DNA of 64,000 nt from Talpa occidentalis (lineage: Eukaryota > Chordata > Mammalia > Eulipotyphla > Talpidae): contig NW_023604861.1 of assembly GCF_014898055.3 (NCBI RefSeq), forward strand, positions 83,114,399-83,178,398. The letters are read 5' to 3'. The position numbers and the translations under genes were made by a program. The notes below the pieces were generated by a model. The model was not told where the DNA came from and did no database searches. It saw only the letters and a program-made list of their open reading frames with translations. This document shows positions 1 to 12,227 of the stretch, one piece after another (the first letter of the stretch is position 1; every line of letters starts with the position of its first letter).

Positions 1-873
1 ATGAGTTGGTGGCCATTCCAGAAAGGTTCTCGGGCAATGTCCCTATCAGTGAGGTGACTGTAGGCAGCGTTGCTTCCCGGTCCTGCTCTGGATCTGGTGA
101 GGATGGCCGCACCATTTGGCTGAGACCCTGCTTCTGCCTGCTGCCCCTGCCCTCGGGAAGCTAGCCACAAGGCCAGAAGCACAGCTTGGCAAGAAAGAAG
201 GGCCGAGTTTGGACAGGGCTATGAGTGATGACTGAGAAGTGCAGAGAGTAGTAGGACTGGGGGAAATGGCATTTGCAAAGGCCAGGGAGTGAGAGCCAGC
301 GGAGGAGTAGAGGATGTATAGGGCGGACCTTCTGTGGCCAGGGGAGAGTTTGGACTTTATCGTCCAGGCAACCGGGAGCCATGGATAGTGCCTGAGCAAC
401 AGAATAGTAACATGAAAACATCATCTGACAAGACTCATGTAACTGAAAGAGCATGATCAATCTGGAAAGTGGGGAGGATTTAAAGGTGAAATGAGCAGGA
501 GATACCCAAGTCCTTGGATCGTGAAACACCATTTCTCTGATGTGGGGGCATCACAGAAATGCTGGGAGGCTGCCGCTCTTCCCTCTAATGGGCTCAGAGT
601 TTGATTACGTTCAAGCAAGGCCACTGCTTGTTGGACACACAGAGGAGCATCCCCACCAAGGTGGGAATTCAAGCTTAGCAACCATGGCTGGGGGGCACTC
701 TCAGCAGCCTGTCCTTGAATCCTTCTAAGGGAACCTGTCCACCACCTGCACCAGGGGGTGCCCTGACTCCTGAGGCCCTTTCAGGTGGCAGGATATAGGC
801 CTGATGATTACTCAGACCCACTTAGGGCCCTGGATTGGGGGACTCTACTCTTCTTTCTCCATTCCTGCTCTAG
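1..873 (+). other. Intron 33 (3' part)
   Basis: This non-coding stretch leads to the exon 34 acceptor. About 160-490 resembles an ancient interspersed repeat lying antisense, described separately. The rest is unique-looking GC-rich sequence. The last bases before exon 34 form a pyrimidine tract ending in CTCTAG. Confidence 0.85.
160..490 (-). repeat. Ancient interspersed repeat, L2-like, antisense
   Basis: The stretch contains phrases such as CATTTGCAAAGGCCAGG and GAGTTTGGACTTTATC in the order found in a very old, widely dispersed mammalian repeat that I think is L2-related. The same phrases recur near 7.95 kb and, more completely, at 35.4-37.3 kb. Family and strand are judged from memory and the copy is highly diverged. 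Confidence 0.45.
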
Positions 874-1014
874 GGTGCAGATGAGTTTCTGGGACGCTGC
901 ATCTGTCAGCCGAGTCTGGAACGGATGCCCCGGCTGGCCTGGTTTCCATTGAGTAGGGGCAATCAGCCGGCAGGCGAGCTGCTGGCCTCTTTTGAGCTCA
1001 TCCAGAGAAAGAAG
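874..1014 (+). CDS. DYSF: Dysferlin exon 34 (end of C2D)
   Basis: The exon is 141 nt and 47 codons, phase 0 at both ends. It begins [20 protein letters not shown] and ends FELIQRKK, matching human residues of about 1235-1281. It forms the last strands of the C2D domain: GADEF-GRC is the usual C2 loop-3 to strand-7 motif, followed by a short basic tail. The acceptor is CTCTAG/GGTGCA after a pyrimidine run. The donor is AAG/GTGAGA. The preceding exon is outside the window. Confidence 0.96.
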
Positions 1015-2013
1015 GTGAGACTAGTCCACATCCAGATCTGGGAGACCTGGGCAGAGAGTAAATAGTGGGGGAGGACAAGAGGTAGGCGGGGGTGGGGGGA
1101 GACACAGACAGGGGAGGCCCCTATGGATGGAGGGGCTGTCAGTACATCCTTCTTCTCTGCCAAGGACCTGATTCAGTGGGAAACACTGAAGAGTCACCTC
1201 TGGAAATCAAACCTCCTGCCATGGGTTTGCCCTGGTTTTTTGAACCCCAAATCAGGATATGATCTAACACTGGGTAGAAAGTTGGAGTCTGAACTGCACC
1301 AGCATGTCTGAATCGTCTGGCCTTGGGGTGTATTTTTCCCTGGGTCATATCCTGAAGTGGTTTCTGAGAGGAGGATCTCTGTGATCTGGGGTAGGGAGCC
1401 TTATTGTGTTGGGGGGCCTCCAGGTAAGGGCAGAACCTCCATTCTAGGGCTTTGCCCTGGCCTTGCCTCATGACTCTGGGTCAACTACTCCTCTCCTATA
1501 AACTAGGGTTAAAGCCCTATATTCAAACTTACTCTTAGTGTGACATGCACCCCAATATGTAAGCTGGTTGGAAGAGTGCTCTTTTGGGTGGAGTGTTTGC
1601 AGGGGGCACAGATGCCCATCTGGCTTCCCCCTGCACATCACTCTCAGGCGCTCCAAGGAGTCTCTTGGCCTCCAAAGAACAGAGTCTGAAAACCCTGGAC
1701 TGTGCCCACGGCCACATTCCATGAGTGTTGTTTTGTGGTTGTAGATGTGTCTGGCCAGGGCAAAGAGGGGGTGATGGGGCCTTGAGACAAGAAAAACTCT
1801 TTTTTCCCCAATCAATTAATTTAAAAAACATTTAAAAATTTATTTATATTTATTGAGGTGTCTGGTTTCAACACTGTGATTTAGGGGAATAGGTCCATAC
1901 CTCCTCAGATTATGTCACCACAACATACCCAGCCCCAAAACACCCACAGTCCTTCACCATAGGCCACTGGACCCCCTTCCCGCTTTGTGAAGTTCTCTTT
2001 TTCTTTACTCTAG
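1015..2013 (+). other. Intron 34
   Basis: This 999-nt intron is mostly unique sequence. About 1815-1870 is an AT-rich patch with a TTTATT run that may be a decayed LINE tail. A pyrimidine tract (CTCTTTTTCTTTACTCTAG) precedes exon 35. Confidence 0.85.
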
Positions 2014-2043
2014 CCGGCCATCCACCATATTCCTGGATTTGAG
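2014..2043 (+). CDS. DYSF: Dysferlin exon 35 (30-nt microexon)
   Basis: Ten codons, phase 0, encode PAIHHIPGFE, identical to human dysferlin as I remember it (about residues 1282-1291). It lies in the linker between C2D and C2E. The acceptor is strong (TTTACTCTAG) and the donor is GAG/GTAAGT, close to the consensus. Skipping it would keep the frame. Exons this short depend heavily on flanking splice signals. Confidence 0.95.
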
Positions 2044-3514
2044 GTAAGTCTCGCTCTTACCTTTTCTCCTCCAAACTCATTGTCAGCCTCCCTGTGTTTA
2101 TAGAAACAACCTAAGAGCAAAGGCTTAGACTAGACAGGAGAGAGAAGGGGAGAGGATCTAGGGGCCCAGGGGACAGGAGACAGGGTACAGAGGGTGGGGT
2201 GGGGGCAGCAGGGCAAAGGAGGCCCTGCCTGGTAAGAACTGGCCCAAGTCTGGGAGGGCACGGTGGGCCCGTGGGGCAGGGTGGGTGGGACTGGGTCCCT
2301 GCCCAGCTTGGGCTTTTCCTGCTTTTCTGCCCTGAGAAATCTGAGAATCGTAGACGCTCAGATTCAAGAGACCTCGTGGTCCTCCAGCCCAGTGGTGCTC
2401 AGCAGCCTGCATATTACAATCCCATGGGTAATGTTAAAAATGACCAGTGCTCAGGCCCCAGCCCCCAGGAGCAGAAGTCTCTGGTCCAGGCACTGGTGCT
2501 GTTCGAAGCTGCCCATGGGATTTTAACGTGCAGCCAAGGCTAAGACCTAGTGATTAGGCCCAGTGCTTCTCAAAGTATCAACCCGAGCGGTAGCATCAGC
2601 CTCATCTGGGGTGTTGTTAGACATGCTGACTCTTGGGTTCCACTTCAAACCGACTGAGGTTGACCCCTGAGGGGCAGCGCAGCAACCAGTGAGTGAGCTG
2701 GCAAGCCCTGCAAGGGATCTGACACAGGCTGGGGTTTCGGAAGCTCTGATTGAGACTGGACTCCCCACCTCATTGTTTCTTTCCTTTACCACTGACGTGG
2801 GCTTCATGGCCTTCTCCTTGCTCTCGTTCCTTCTCCTCATGGGTCATGGTAGAAAATGATGACCTTTTCCTTGTGCCCAGCCTCATTTGTTTCAGGATAT
2901 GCTATTCTCTGCCACACTCAGCTGCAGCTTTGAGACACAGTCAGAGGGCTCCAGATGCCTTCCCCCGGGGAGGGCCAGTTCTTACCAGGCAGGGCCTCCT
3001 TTGCCCTGCTGCCCCCACCCCACTCTCTGTACCCTGTCTCCTGTTCCCTGGGCCCCTAGATCCTCTCCTCTTCTCTCTCCTGTCTATTCTAAGCCTTTGT
3101 TCTTAGGTTGTTTCTTCTTGGTTCCCCAAGTTCTCATGCTCCAGCATGAACAGCCTCAGGCCCGTCTGCTTCCTGGGGCAGTTGCATGGGGTCCAGACAC
3201 TCCTGGCCACCTGCCTCTCATTTTCCTTTCTCTGCCACTTCCAGAGATGTCTGGACTCTAGGTATATGCCTTGACCTCTCCCAGCAGTCCTCTGTGTCAT
3301 CATCCATAGAATCCCAGGGACTGCATGGATGACCTTGCTGAGGTGATCTCACCTCCATGGGAGGCAGTTTTGTCAGCCCCTCTCAGGGTGACGTCTGGTG
3401 CACTGATCTCTACCCCAGCCCAGTCCTCCCTGTCACTCACTGTGAACTTTTACCCTCTCCTCTCTCCTCCCTCCATCACCTCCTGGATGCGGAACATCCC
3501 GTGGTGTGGGCCAG
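2044..3514 (+). other. Intron 35
   Basis: This 1471-nt intron holds one or two MER5-like DNA-transposon remnants near 2390-2720. The rest is unique-looking. The 3' end lacks a pyrimidine tract next to the acceptor; the tract lies at about 3451-3484 instead (see findings). Confidence 0.85.
2390..2720 (+). mobile_element. MER5A-like hAT-Charlie remnants
   Basis: Two adjacent pieces carry the phrases typical of MER5-type non-autonomous hAT elements: an AGTGGTGCTCAGCA-like start with a GGCCCCAGCCCCCAGGAG core at about 2390-2560, and CAGTGCTTCTCAAAGT followed by AGCATCAGCCTCATCTGGG at about 2560-2720. Both are old and non-coding. Exact ends and subfamily need RepeatMasker. Confidence 0.5.
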
Positions 3515-3544
3515 GTGCAGGATACATCAGGGATCCTGGAAGAG
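3515..3544 (+). CDS. DYSF: Dysferlin exon 36 (30-nt microexon)
   Basis: Ten codons, phase 0, encode VQDTSGILEE. This aligns with human VQETSRILDE (about residues 1292-1301, from memory), a linker piece before C2E. The acceptor GGGCCAG/GTGCAG has no adjacent pyrimidine tract; the tract is about 30 nt further up, and no AG occurs for 89 nt before the acceptor. The donor is GAG/GTGAGC. It is the second consecutive 30-nt exon, so both could be skipped without loss of frame. Confidence 0.93.
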
Positions 3545-5895
3545 GTGAGCCGGGCCCTCGTGGGAGTGGCTTGTGGCTGGGGTAGGTGAGTAGAGGGAGG
3601 GTAAAAGCCAGACTTCTGGGTTTCTGGTGCTCCTAATGGGCATCTGTCACACAGAGTCTTGTCTGGATTTCATTCCTCACACTCTGCTTGAAGCCAGGAC
3701 TTCCTGGGGTGTGTCCTGGTATGATTCTGGCCTCAGAAATCTTGCTACCCTGTTGGAGGCCAGATTCTCCCAGATCTCGTGGGCAGCGATACAGAGTCTC
3801 ATCTGGCTGATTACCAGGTAGCATGTTTTAAGGAATAAAATATTTGTAAGGGGCCAGTATAGTCAAGGAAGCCTGTCTGGTGGAAGTGACATCACCTAGA
3901 CATTGTTGCAGAAAGGTGACCCAAGGGGCCAAGTTCAGTTAGGGCCTGGCTGATTCAGGGGATGGGATAGGTTGGGGATTGCTAGGTTCTGGGAGAAGTT
4001 TTGGGTTTGTATTCCAAGGAAGCAAGTCTCTATCCTTTTGCTGGGTGGCATGAGCAGCACATTCTCGTTGGCCTCCTGTGCATCCGTGAGCAGATCCTCA
4101 TGTGTGAGCAGGGTAGCAGGGGCAGAGGCTTGGGTGGACAGACAGGAAGGCAAGCCCTGGTGGATGGGGGCTGGGAACAGGCAGCCACTTCCGGCCATCA
4201 GGGAATCCCCAGGCTGGGAGTGGACACCATTTGACATTTTCAGTGTAATTTGGACTTGAGTGCAGGGTCAGGATGTGGGATTCACAGGCCTGGCGCCCCT
4301 TACCTCACTTCCTTTCACTCCCAGACCGAGGTGGGGTCCGCCAAGCGAGCTGGCTGTAATTGCGCCTGACAGGCAGCCTCCTGCTTCTGGCTGCAGTTGC
4401 GAAAGACTGCCGATTTGGAAAGGGGAGCAGAGTGCTGTCCAGGGAAGCAGCACGGAGCCCTCTGTCTTGATTGAGAGCACTCTGTGGCCAAAACCCACAG
4501 CCGGCTCTGAAGAAGACCCAGCCCAGGGATGAGTTATTAAAAAAAGTTAAAATCCTTAGTAACTGGATTTGCAATATAGAACAGTGAAGGCTCAGATTCC
4601 GAGAGCGGGGATCTGGCTGTGGTCTTGTCAGGAAGCAAATCAAAATCTGTAGATTTTGGGCCAAACCCTGAAGAGGGCCAAGTGTCCTTCTGCGGGGTTG
4701 GCCAGGCCGCAGACTGAGGTGGGGTACAGGTCAGCAGGTCCTGAGGGTCTGCTGGGCACAGGGCTGGGCTGGACCCATAGGTTTAAAAGGTTTGAGGCAG
4801 GGGAGTACCAGCTGGCCTAGGGAGCAATGCTAGAAGCTGATCTTGAGATTCCCCTGGCCCTAGAAACACCCTCCCCTGCCCTGGGGTCCACAGGTCAAGC
4901 ATTCCTCTGCACCTGAGGGCTAAGCCTCATGTCAAGAACCGGGGTGTTATTTGCTTTTAAGAATTCCTAGGGAATGGAGGCAGCTTAGCCCAGCTACTGC
5001 TCTGGTCCTGAAGGGAATCTCTGGCCTTGGCAGCATTTTTCTGTCTTATTTGCTGCCTTGTGTCCCTCATTCAGCCCCTCCAGGCTCCCACTCTAATCCC
5101 TGTGAAGGATACTTCAGCCTTCCTGGAGGGCCATGAAAAGCCACATGAGGGCCCTTGAGACTGTGGGAGCAGAGGGCACATGAGTATGTCAGGAAGCTGT
5201 CTGGCTGCAGGGGGTTGTGGGCTTGGGAGTGAGGGGCAGGACCAGGGGTCATCTGGGAAGCTTGGGTGACTCTAAGGGATGGTTTAAGGATAGCCGAGGC
5301 TCCCAGAGCAGATGGAGGCCAGTGGGGAGAGCTTCCTGGAAGAGGTGACCCAGAGCTGGCTTCTGAAGCAGGGATTGGCAGAAGGGGTAGGGGACAGGGG
5401 CCCAGGAGGCAATGTGTTGGCTGGGGGCACATCACTGCCGAGGGCCAATTTTGTGGCAACAAGGTCCCCTACCCTCAGGCTTGATAGCTATCCAGAGAGC
5501 CCCACTCTGGGGGCTCTTGGTGGGGATGAGGGAACAGTTGAATTGTGTCTTTTGAGGTTTGGTCCATCGGGGAGACCTGGGTTCTTGCAGAGGGTGTGGG
5601 TGGAGGAGGGCTTCCCTCCCGCTCTCTAGTCTGTCTTTCTGTCTGTGTCCTATGCTGTTTCCCCCTCCTCTCCAGGCTTGCTGGCCTTCCCCTCTCCCAG
5701 CTCTCCCTTCGTGCTTCCCTCTTCCTCTGTTTGCTCCTTGGCCCTGGCTCCCTCTCTCCCTCCTTCTCCCCGCCTCTTCTGAGCCCTCTGTCTCGTTTCT
5801 TTTCCTTTTTGTCTGGAGAACAAAGGCGGTCCCTGTTGCCAAGGGGAATGAGTTCAAAGAAACGGCAATTTTAGATTTCCTGAGAACTGGAGAGT

Positions 5896-5975
5896 GTGCA
5901 CATGCACGTGTGAGTGTGTGTGTGTGTGTGTACACTTGTGAGAACACACACACACACATGCACATGCACGCACAC
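5896..5975. repeat. TG/CA inverted microsatellite
   Basis: A (TG)n run with a GTGCACATGCACGTG leader is followed, after about 12 nt, by a (CA)n run with ATGCACATGCACG. The two arms are imperfect reverse complements of about 32-36 nt and could form a hairpin or left-handed DNA. Confidence 0.85.
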
Positions 5976-7025
5976 AGCAGGAGAGGTGAGTGCAATTCCT
6001 TAATCACCAGGGCCCCTCGGATGTGGAGTTTGTGCAGAGGAAGACCCCACATGGCGACCCTGTAGGCACGAGCAGGGGCTTAGGGGTCCTGACCATTTAA
6101 GGGGCGGTGATTTGGAATGTTACCTTGGTTCTGTGCCTTCTCCCTGCTGGCAGGCAGGCGATGCCTTGGTGGCAGGGGTTGCATGCTCCATAGCCATTTT
6201 CACAGGGCCAAACCAGATGTCATTCCACCTGCCCCACCAAATTTAGGCCAAAGGGTATGACTTTTAGTCTGACATGTACACGAGGTACTCTCCTGCACCC
6301 CAGATTCACTAGAAGAAAAATTTTGATGTTTTGCAATCAGGAAAATAAACCCAGTGGTCCCCATCCCCCTCTCCCTCCCCCAAGGCCTTAATTTAAAACA
6401 CTGTTTTTCCTGGGAAGTGTAATTAGAGCAACATGTTGTTCCTAACGAGCTGGGTGGGGCAGGCAGACAATGGAGCCCTCCCAGCCCGCCTGGCTGCCCC
6501 TGCCTGGAGCTCCCAGAGGAGCCAGGATCTGAATGTCCAGAGGGTCCCCTGATTGAACCCTGCTGGGCAAGGTGAGGGTCTATGAACTGCTGGTGACAGG
6601 ACTGACCCAGGCAGCTGGAGGGGCTTGCCAGTACACCCCTGCCCCACCCTGGGGATGAACACCTATTGAGGGTAGTGGCCCTAGGATGGGGGATAAAGTC
6701 CCCCTGTGGCTCAGAGCCTTGACTCCCTGTACTGAGCTGCCCAGCAGGAGAGAAAGCAGGAACATCTGGGTAGACTCTGCTCTAGTGGGAGAGAGAGCTT
6801 CACTTGGGTCCTTGTACTCTGGGTCTGCCCAGCCTTGTTAGTCCTGCACACCTTAGAACCCCATCACATAGCAACCCCAGGTCTTCCCTGCATTCAGGGT
6901 GGCTGGGAGGGTGAGCAAGGAAGGGACTGGTTAAATGTAGCTTCATCTAATTAGACTTGTATTAGATGGCTGCCCTTGATGACTGTGGTCCTCAGAGTCT
7001 GTCCTCAACTCCATTCAGGATCACT

Positions 7026-7052
7026 GTCGGGGCGGGGGGCGGGGAGGGGGCT
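7026..7052 (+). other. G-run cluster (possible G-quadruplex)
   Basis: Runs of four, six, four and five G separated by C or A occur within about 25 nt, which meets the usual G3+ loop pattern. It is intronic, and no function is implied by the sequence alone. Confidence 0.55.
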
Positions 7053-7879
7053 GTTGTATCCTTGGGTGGAACTGGACCAGAAAGAAGTTGAGAAACTCAC
7101 ACACAGAAACTGACCCTCTGGCTGGGGCTGCGGGATTCTCGTGTAAGCTGTAGGAGACCAGTTAAGAACTTTGAAACCTGGGCCACAGATTTGGCTCTTA
7201 TAGCTAAAGAAGTCAGAGGGTAGGGTTCGAAGAAGTTTCTGGAGTGCTTGGGGCGATTTTCTGGCGGGTGGAGATCTTGAACTAGGCCCTGAATGATGTG
7301 TGAGATTCAGGAAGATGGTAAGGGAAGCCCATTCAAACAGGGAGCCATAAGCAGCCCCCAGGGAGGAGAGCTTTGTGAGGACCCATGGATCTGGCTGGAG
7401 CAGATAACTGTTGGCAAAGCGAGGGGGGGATATGTTGGAGTTGCTTCTTCACCTATTCATATACCTGCTCCTCCCTGTTCCTCCCTCTGCCATGTCTCCT
7501 CCCTCCCTCCCTCACTTCATTCATAACACTTTGTTGCACAGGGGATTCAGCAATGGGTGCTGTGTGCAGAATTACTGGTTTACCCAGGGCCACAGACAGA
7601 TGGACACACACAGAGATGGCACAGGGTGGTGTGTCTCTCGGTGGGAGTGAGTCAAGTTGCTAGGGGAGCCTCAGGGGTGCTTGATGTAGACTCGAGGCAC
7701 CAGGGAGATTCCAAGGGAGACCAGAAGTCCAAGTAGGAGGAGACTGATTAGGTAGGTGGGCAGGAGAGCGCTTTAGACAGAAGAACCAGTGAGTCCAAGC
7801 TTCTAAGGTAAACAGAGCTTGGTGCCCCCTGCGGCCTCCTAGTATCCAGAAAGCAGGTAGTGAGGAGGATGTGTGGCAA

Positions 7880-8150
7880 GGGGCTCATCCCTACCTGAAA
7901 CCCCGGAGGGGAAAGGTATCTGTGAGAGGTGTGACCAGAAAGTCTGCAGGAGTCAGGTGAAAGATCTTGGAGGTCATGTTGAGGAGTTTGGACTTCATCC
8001 TGAGCAGAGAGTGGCATTCCTAGAAAGTTCCCCTGACTGCAGAGTACAGCACATATCAGTTGTTGGGAGGGGTTGTGCAAGGAGACCGCATAGGAGGCTG
8101 CTGGTGGACCCAGGCAAGGAAAGGTGGGGGCTGGAACCCAGAACAGAAGA
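7880..8150 (-). repeat. Ancient interspersed repeat, L2-like, antisense
   Basis: The phrase GAGGAGTTTGGACTTCATCC and the run around AAAGATCTTGGAGGTCATG correspond to the same old repeat as at 160-490 and 35.4-37.3 kb. The copy is strongly diverged and its ends are uncertain. Confidence 0.4.
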
Positions 8151-10104
8151 CAGGTGGATGGATGGGGCAGAGATTTGGGACAGAATTGGCAAGGGTGGTG
8201 ATTTATCAGACATGGCGACAAGGGGGTTAAAGTGCAGGGTGGTATGTGACTTTTTGGCATGGTTGTCAGGGTGGATGGTGGGGTGGTTTGTGAGATGACA
8301 TTTGAATATGGCAGGTTTTGAGGTGGGAGACAGAGAATCCAGAGAATCCAGTTCAGAGAAGACAGATGGACACGGCGCAGGGTGGTGTGAGAGGTCAGTA
8401 GGTCACATGAATTAACTGAGCAATAAGAGGTTGAGAAGGTGAGCCCAGGGTTTAGGAAAGATGTTTGGGAGCAGAAAGCTGGGAGAGGGCCGAGCGGAGT
8501 GGGGAGGCTACTGAGTGAGTAACTCTAAGCAAACAGAGGTGGGCAGTGGGGAGGGCCCAGCAGTACAGAACCAGAGAGATAGTTTTAGGAAGGAGGCCAA
8601 GGTCAACTGGCAGATGCTGCTGAGGGAGTGAGAGATAAGAGCCCGTGAGTGTCTTTTGGGTTGACCTACAAGCAGGTCCTTGTTGACTTTGGAGAAGGAA
8701 GTTTCCAGTGAGGGGGTGCAGGGGACAGAAGCAGAATGCGCTGGGCAGAGGGCTAGGTGCAAGTGAAGGAGGGGTGGCCCTTTTCAGGAAGAGATTGGAG
8801 AGGAGCGAGGCTGCGGAGATGACACAGAAGGAGGGTGTGGATGGGCCAGAGAGTCTTTAAATGGGGAAGGAAAAGATCCAGCAGATAGCATGGAAAACCA
8901 GGGGGGACTGGACGTGAAGAGGCCAGGGAGCCAGAGGTGACACAGTGATCACCAGCAGGTTGATAACTTGTGGTAACTGGCAGTAGTGACAGGCAGTGTG
9001 GTGTGTACACTGGACAGTGGGGAGGGAACAGAAGACTGTGGTTAGCTTTCTGGGCAGGGTGGGGCCCCACAGAAGCAGTAGTCCTGGGGAGTGGCAACAA
9101 ATGGCAGGGAACAGGATATTCTGGGACTGCAGGGACAGCAGGGTACATGGTGGTGGCCTTGGGATGAGCATGGTGGCCTTGTGCCCAGGAAGCTGCCCTC
9201 TGATGACTCTTTAACCACTCTCTCTGCTTGTCTCCCTGCTCTGCCGCTGGGCCTGGCGCTCCACAGCTGTGTGCTCCTGCCTTCTTCCTCCAGGGCCTCA
9301 TCAAAACGGTACTGGAACCTCAGTTTCTGGAGGTTCTTGTTCCCTGTCCTCACTGAACGTGTTCCTGAGAGTGGGGAGCCTGGTCCTCAGCAGATAGAGA
9401 GAAAGTCATTACCACGGAGCTCAGGGGAGCCTGGAAAGAAAGATGGAACTTTGAAATGAGGGATAAAAAGGAATCAAAGGGATGCTACCCAGAGTTTGGG
9501 GCTTGGAGAGAATGTTCTAGTGGAAATAGAGTAGTGAATTTTCTTGGGTGATTTCAGGAGAACGTGGCAACCATGTGAAAAAAGCTTGGTTTTTCTGCCC
9601 CCCTCTGGGGACTTGAACACTTTGTACCCCTTTTCATCCTGGGATTTGGACTCTGGGTCCACACTGGGCTGGATCCATCTCTAGCAGGTCACCAACGGGC
9701 CTTCAGGCTGAACCATACTCTTAGATAGGGAGCCCGGATGCACAGCTGCTGCTGCCAGTGGCCTTGGCATCTCTGCAGGGCTGTCTCCATCCCGGCTCCA
9801 GTCTTGTGGACTGTACTGCACACGGCACTCCCTGGACTTGTGCCCAGGTCTGCCCTGCACACCACCTCTCCTGAGGCATCTGTCTCATGGCCAGCCTAGT
9901 AGTGCAGGTGCTTCCTCCATCATGGCTCCTGGATTGTGAGTCTGGAGAGATAACGAATTCCCACCCTTGGTGCCCTGGTGATAGGGTAGCTGTGCGGTCC
10001 TGAGAGATGCAGCTGATGCTTCTACTCCCCTCAGATTACCTTGGGGGACCAATACAATAAAAGCAGTAAAAGCCACATGCTGACAACAATGGAGTAATCA
10101 TTAG

Positions 10105-10325
10105 AGACACTTCTGTTTATTATGCACCCTATATGCCAGATACACCTTGCATTTGTTATCTCACTGAATTCTCAGAGTAACTCCATAGGCATGGTTCCCA
10201 CCGATCTCCATACAAAGATACTCAGTCACAGAGGCTGAGTCATTTGTTCAAGTTCAAAGACTTAGGAAGTGGCAGGGCTAGAGCTAGAACAGAGGTCTGT
10301 CTGATTCTAGAAACAAGCTGCTTAC
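10105..10325 (-). mobile_element. MIR SINE, antisense
   Basis: Typical antisense MIR order: a TTATTATGCACC-like start, a TCTCACTGAATTCTCA block, a conserved-core patch with CACAGAGGCTGAGTCAT, then AGTGGCAGGGCTAGAGCTAGAAC. MIR is an ancient tRNA-derived SINE shared by all mammals. Confidence 0.75.
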
Positions 10326-11847
10326 CATTATAGGCCAGAGAGGCGTTGCATCCTCAGCGTGTCATTGAGCAGGGGTGACAGCTGGATTTGGCTGCAAGGT
10401 GATTCATGAAGACCGAGGAAGCTGGTGTGTTTCTTTACTCCAGATGATCCCAGTGTGTCAGAGCTTCTGTAGATAAGTGCACCAGCCTTCGAGAAAGAAC
10501 CCAAAGCAAGTCGTTGAGGAATGAATGCAGTGATCCCATTGTTTATTTAATGAGATTACATGAGGCAAACTCTGCGAAGTGTCCAGCACGGCTCTTTTCA
10601 TTACAGTTAACATTTCCTGGTGTCAGGACCTCTGTGTGTGGACGCAAAGGTTGTGCACTGTGCAAGGGCACCTTGTCTAAGGGGTGCAATTTCCATATCC
10701 GTATCTAGTACAACAGTTTTCCAGTAGGTGGCAGTAGAGTGTCTTGTTCTAACAACTAGTAAGCTATGATGATTTTTCTGACATGGAAGTAAAGAGTCTT
10801 AAGAAAGGGACATCTTTCCTTTAGTTGTGGCAAAGGTGAAATGAGGGCTAGTTGTCGCATTGCGAGTTTATGTGAACCAGGCACTTTTCTATATGTTGGA
10901 TTAACCTCTTCAAGCTCGCTGACCTTGGCAGGTTGGTAACTTTTAATAAACTTGATGAAAGTTGGAAAAAAAAAAGGGCTGTAGAGAGGTGAAATAACTT
11001 ACTTCACTCAATAAGAGGGAGAGCCAGAGGCTGTGTTCCGAGCCACCATGAAATGGTGGCTGACCCACGGCAGTTCTGGCTCTCATTGTTCTGCTGCTTC
11101 CCGCTGCAGCTCTTTATGATCATTGGGGATTCTTGCCCATGTCTTTTTGGCAAGCCTTAGTGGACCAGAGTTGCTGTGTGCCACTCTCATCTCTGGTCTT
11201 AATGGTGAAGGAGCCTCCCTAGCAGTACCTTTGTTGCCAGTGGTTGCTTTGCATTGATATCTCCTTTCTCCATTCATGAACACTCTTTCTGGTTCACAGT
11301 GGGGGTGTTCTGTCCTTGTGGTGAATAGGCGTGCAAGGAGGGGGTATGGGGGTGGGGGTGGGAGGTGTGTGGGTGGTGGAGCTAGGGTACCAGTGTGGAT
11401 GGTAACTCGGAGGGTTTGAGCCAGGAGAACCAGGCTAGTGGGAGCTATGTGGTTCTCTCTGGGACTGAGAGGGGCTGGAATGCATGAGCCAGGATGGGGT
11501 GGGCAGTGCATACCCATGTGTGTGCTCAAGTGCATGTGTCAGGGATGGAGAGACCCTGAGCAGCTCAGTGATGACTCAGAGTCTACATTATAGGAAGAGG
11601 GAAGACCTGGGGTTCTCTTGAAATGGGGTGACCTGAACCCTGAGCCCAGATACTTGAATTTTGATCCTGGAGAAGATGGTGCTGACAAACACTGACTTGC
11701 CCTCTCTTTTCTGCCTCCCCACATCTGTCTGCCTTTCTGTCTTTGTGTCTTTTCATGCATGTCCTTTCCACCTGCCTGTCCTCCTTTCTTGTCTCTGTCT
11801 TGATCTTCCTCCTACCTTTGTCTCATTCTACCTGACACCCGCTGTAG

Positions 11848-11964
<117 letters not shown>

Positions 11965-12065
11965 TAGCGGGGTGCAGGGGGCAGCCCGGCTCTTCCCCTT
12001 CCTGGCCCCAACCTTTCCCCCGGCGCAGAGTCTTTCCAGCTGCTCCCCTCATCCTGTGTCCCCAG

Positions 12066-12227
12066 ATCCTGGCATGGGGACTGCGGAACATGAAGAGTTA
12101 CCAGCTGGCCAGTGTCTCCTCTCCCAGCCTTATTGTTGAATGTGGGGGCCAGACGGTGCAGTCCTGTGTCATCAAGAACCTCCGGAAGAACCCCAACTTT
12201 GATGTATGCACCCTCTTCATGGAAGTG
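12066..12227 (+). CDS. DYSF: Dysferlin exon 38 (C2E, first half)
   Basis: The exon is 162 nt and 54 codons, phase 0. It begins [15 protein letters not shown] and ends DVCTLFMEV, about human residues 1336-1389. It holds the opening strands of C2E. The first loop ([13 protein letters not shown]) has no aspartates, so C2E lacks the canonical calcium-binding pair at this position. The acceptor is TGTGTCCCCAG/ATCCTG and the donor is GTG/GTGAGC. Confidence 0.98.

Larger units (their letters stand above)
3545..11847 (+). other. Intron 36
   Basis: This 8303-nt, mostly unique and GC-rich intron contains a pyrimidine-rich stretch at about 5620-5815, a TG/CA inverted repeat at 5896-5975, a G-run cluster at 7026-7052, L2-like antisense remnants near 5310-5400 and 7880-8150, and a MIR at about 10105-10325. 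Several open frames up to 206 codons occur on both strands but have no splice context or recognisable protein similarity. I see no other gene. Confidence 0.8.

Noticed and set aside
9290..9366. Possible exon after TTCTTCCTCCAG with frame GLIKTVLEPQFLE
   Set aside because: There is no donor at a sensible position, the frame meets a stop, and dysferlin exons 36 and 37 join perfectly without it.
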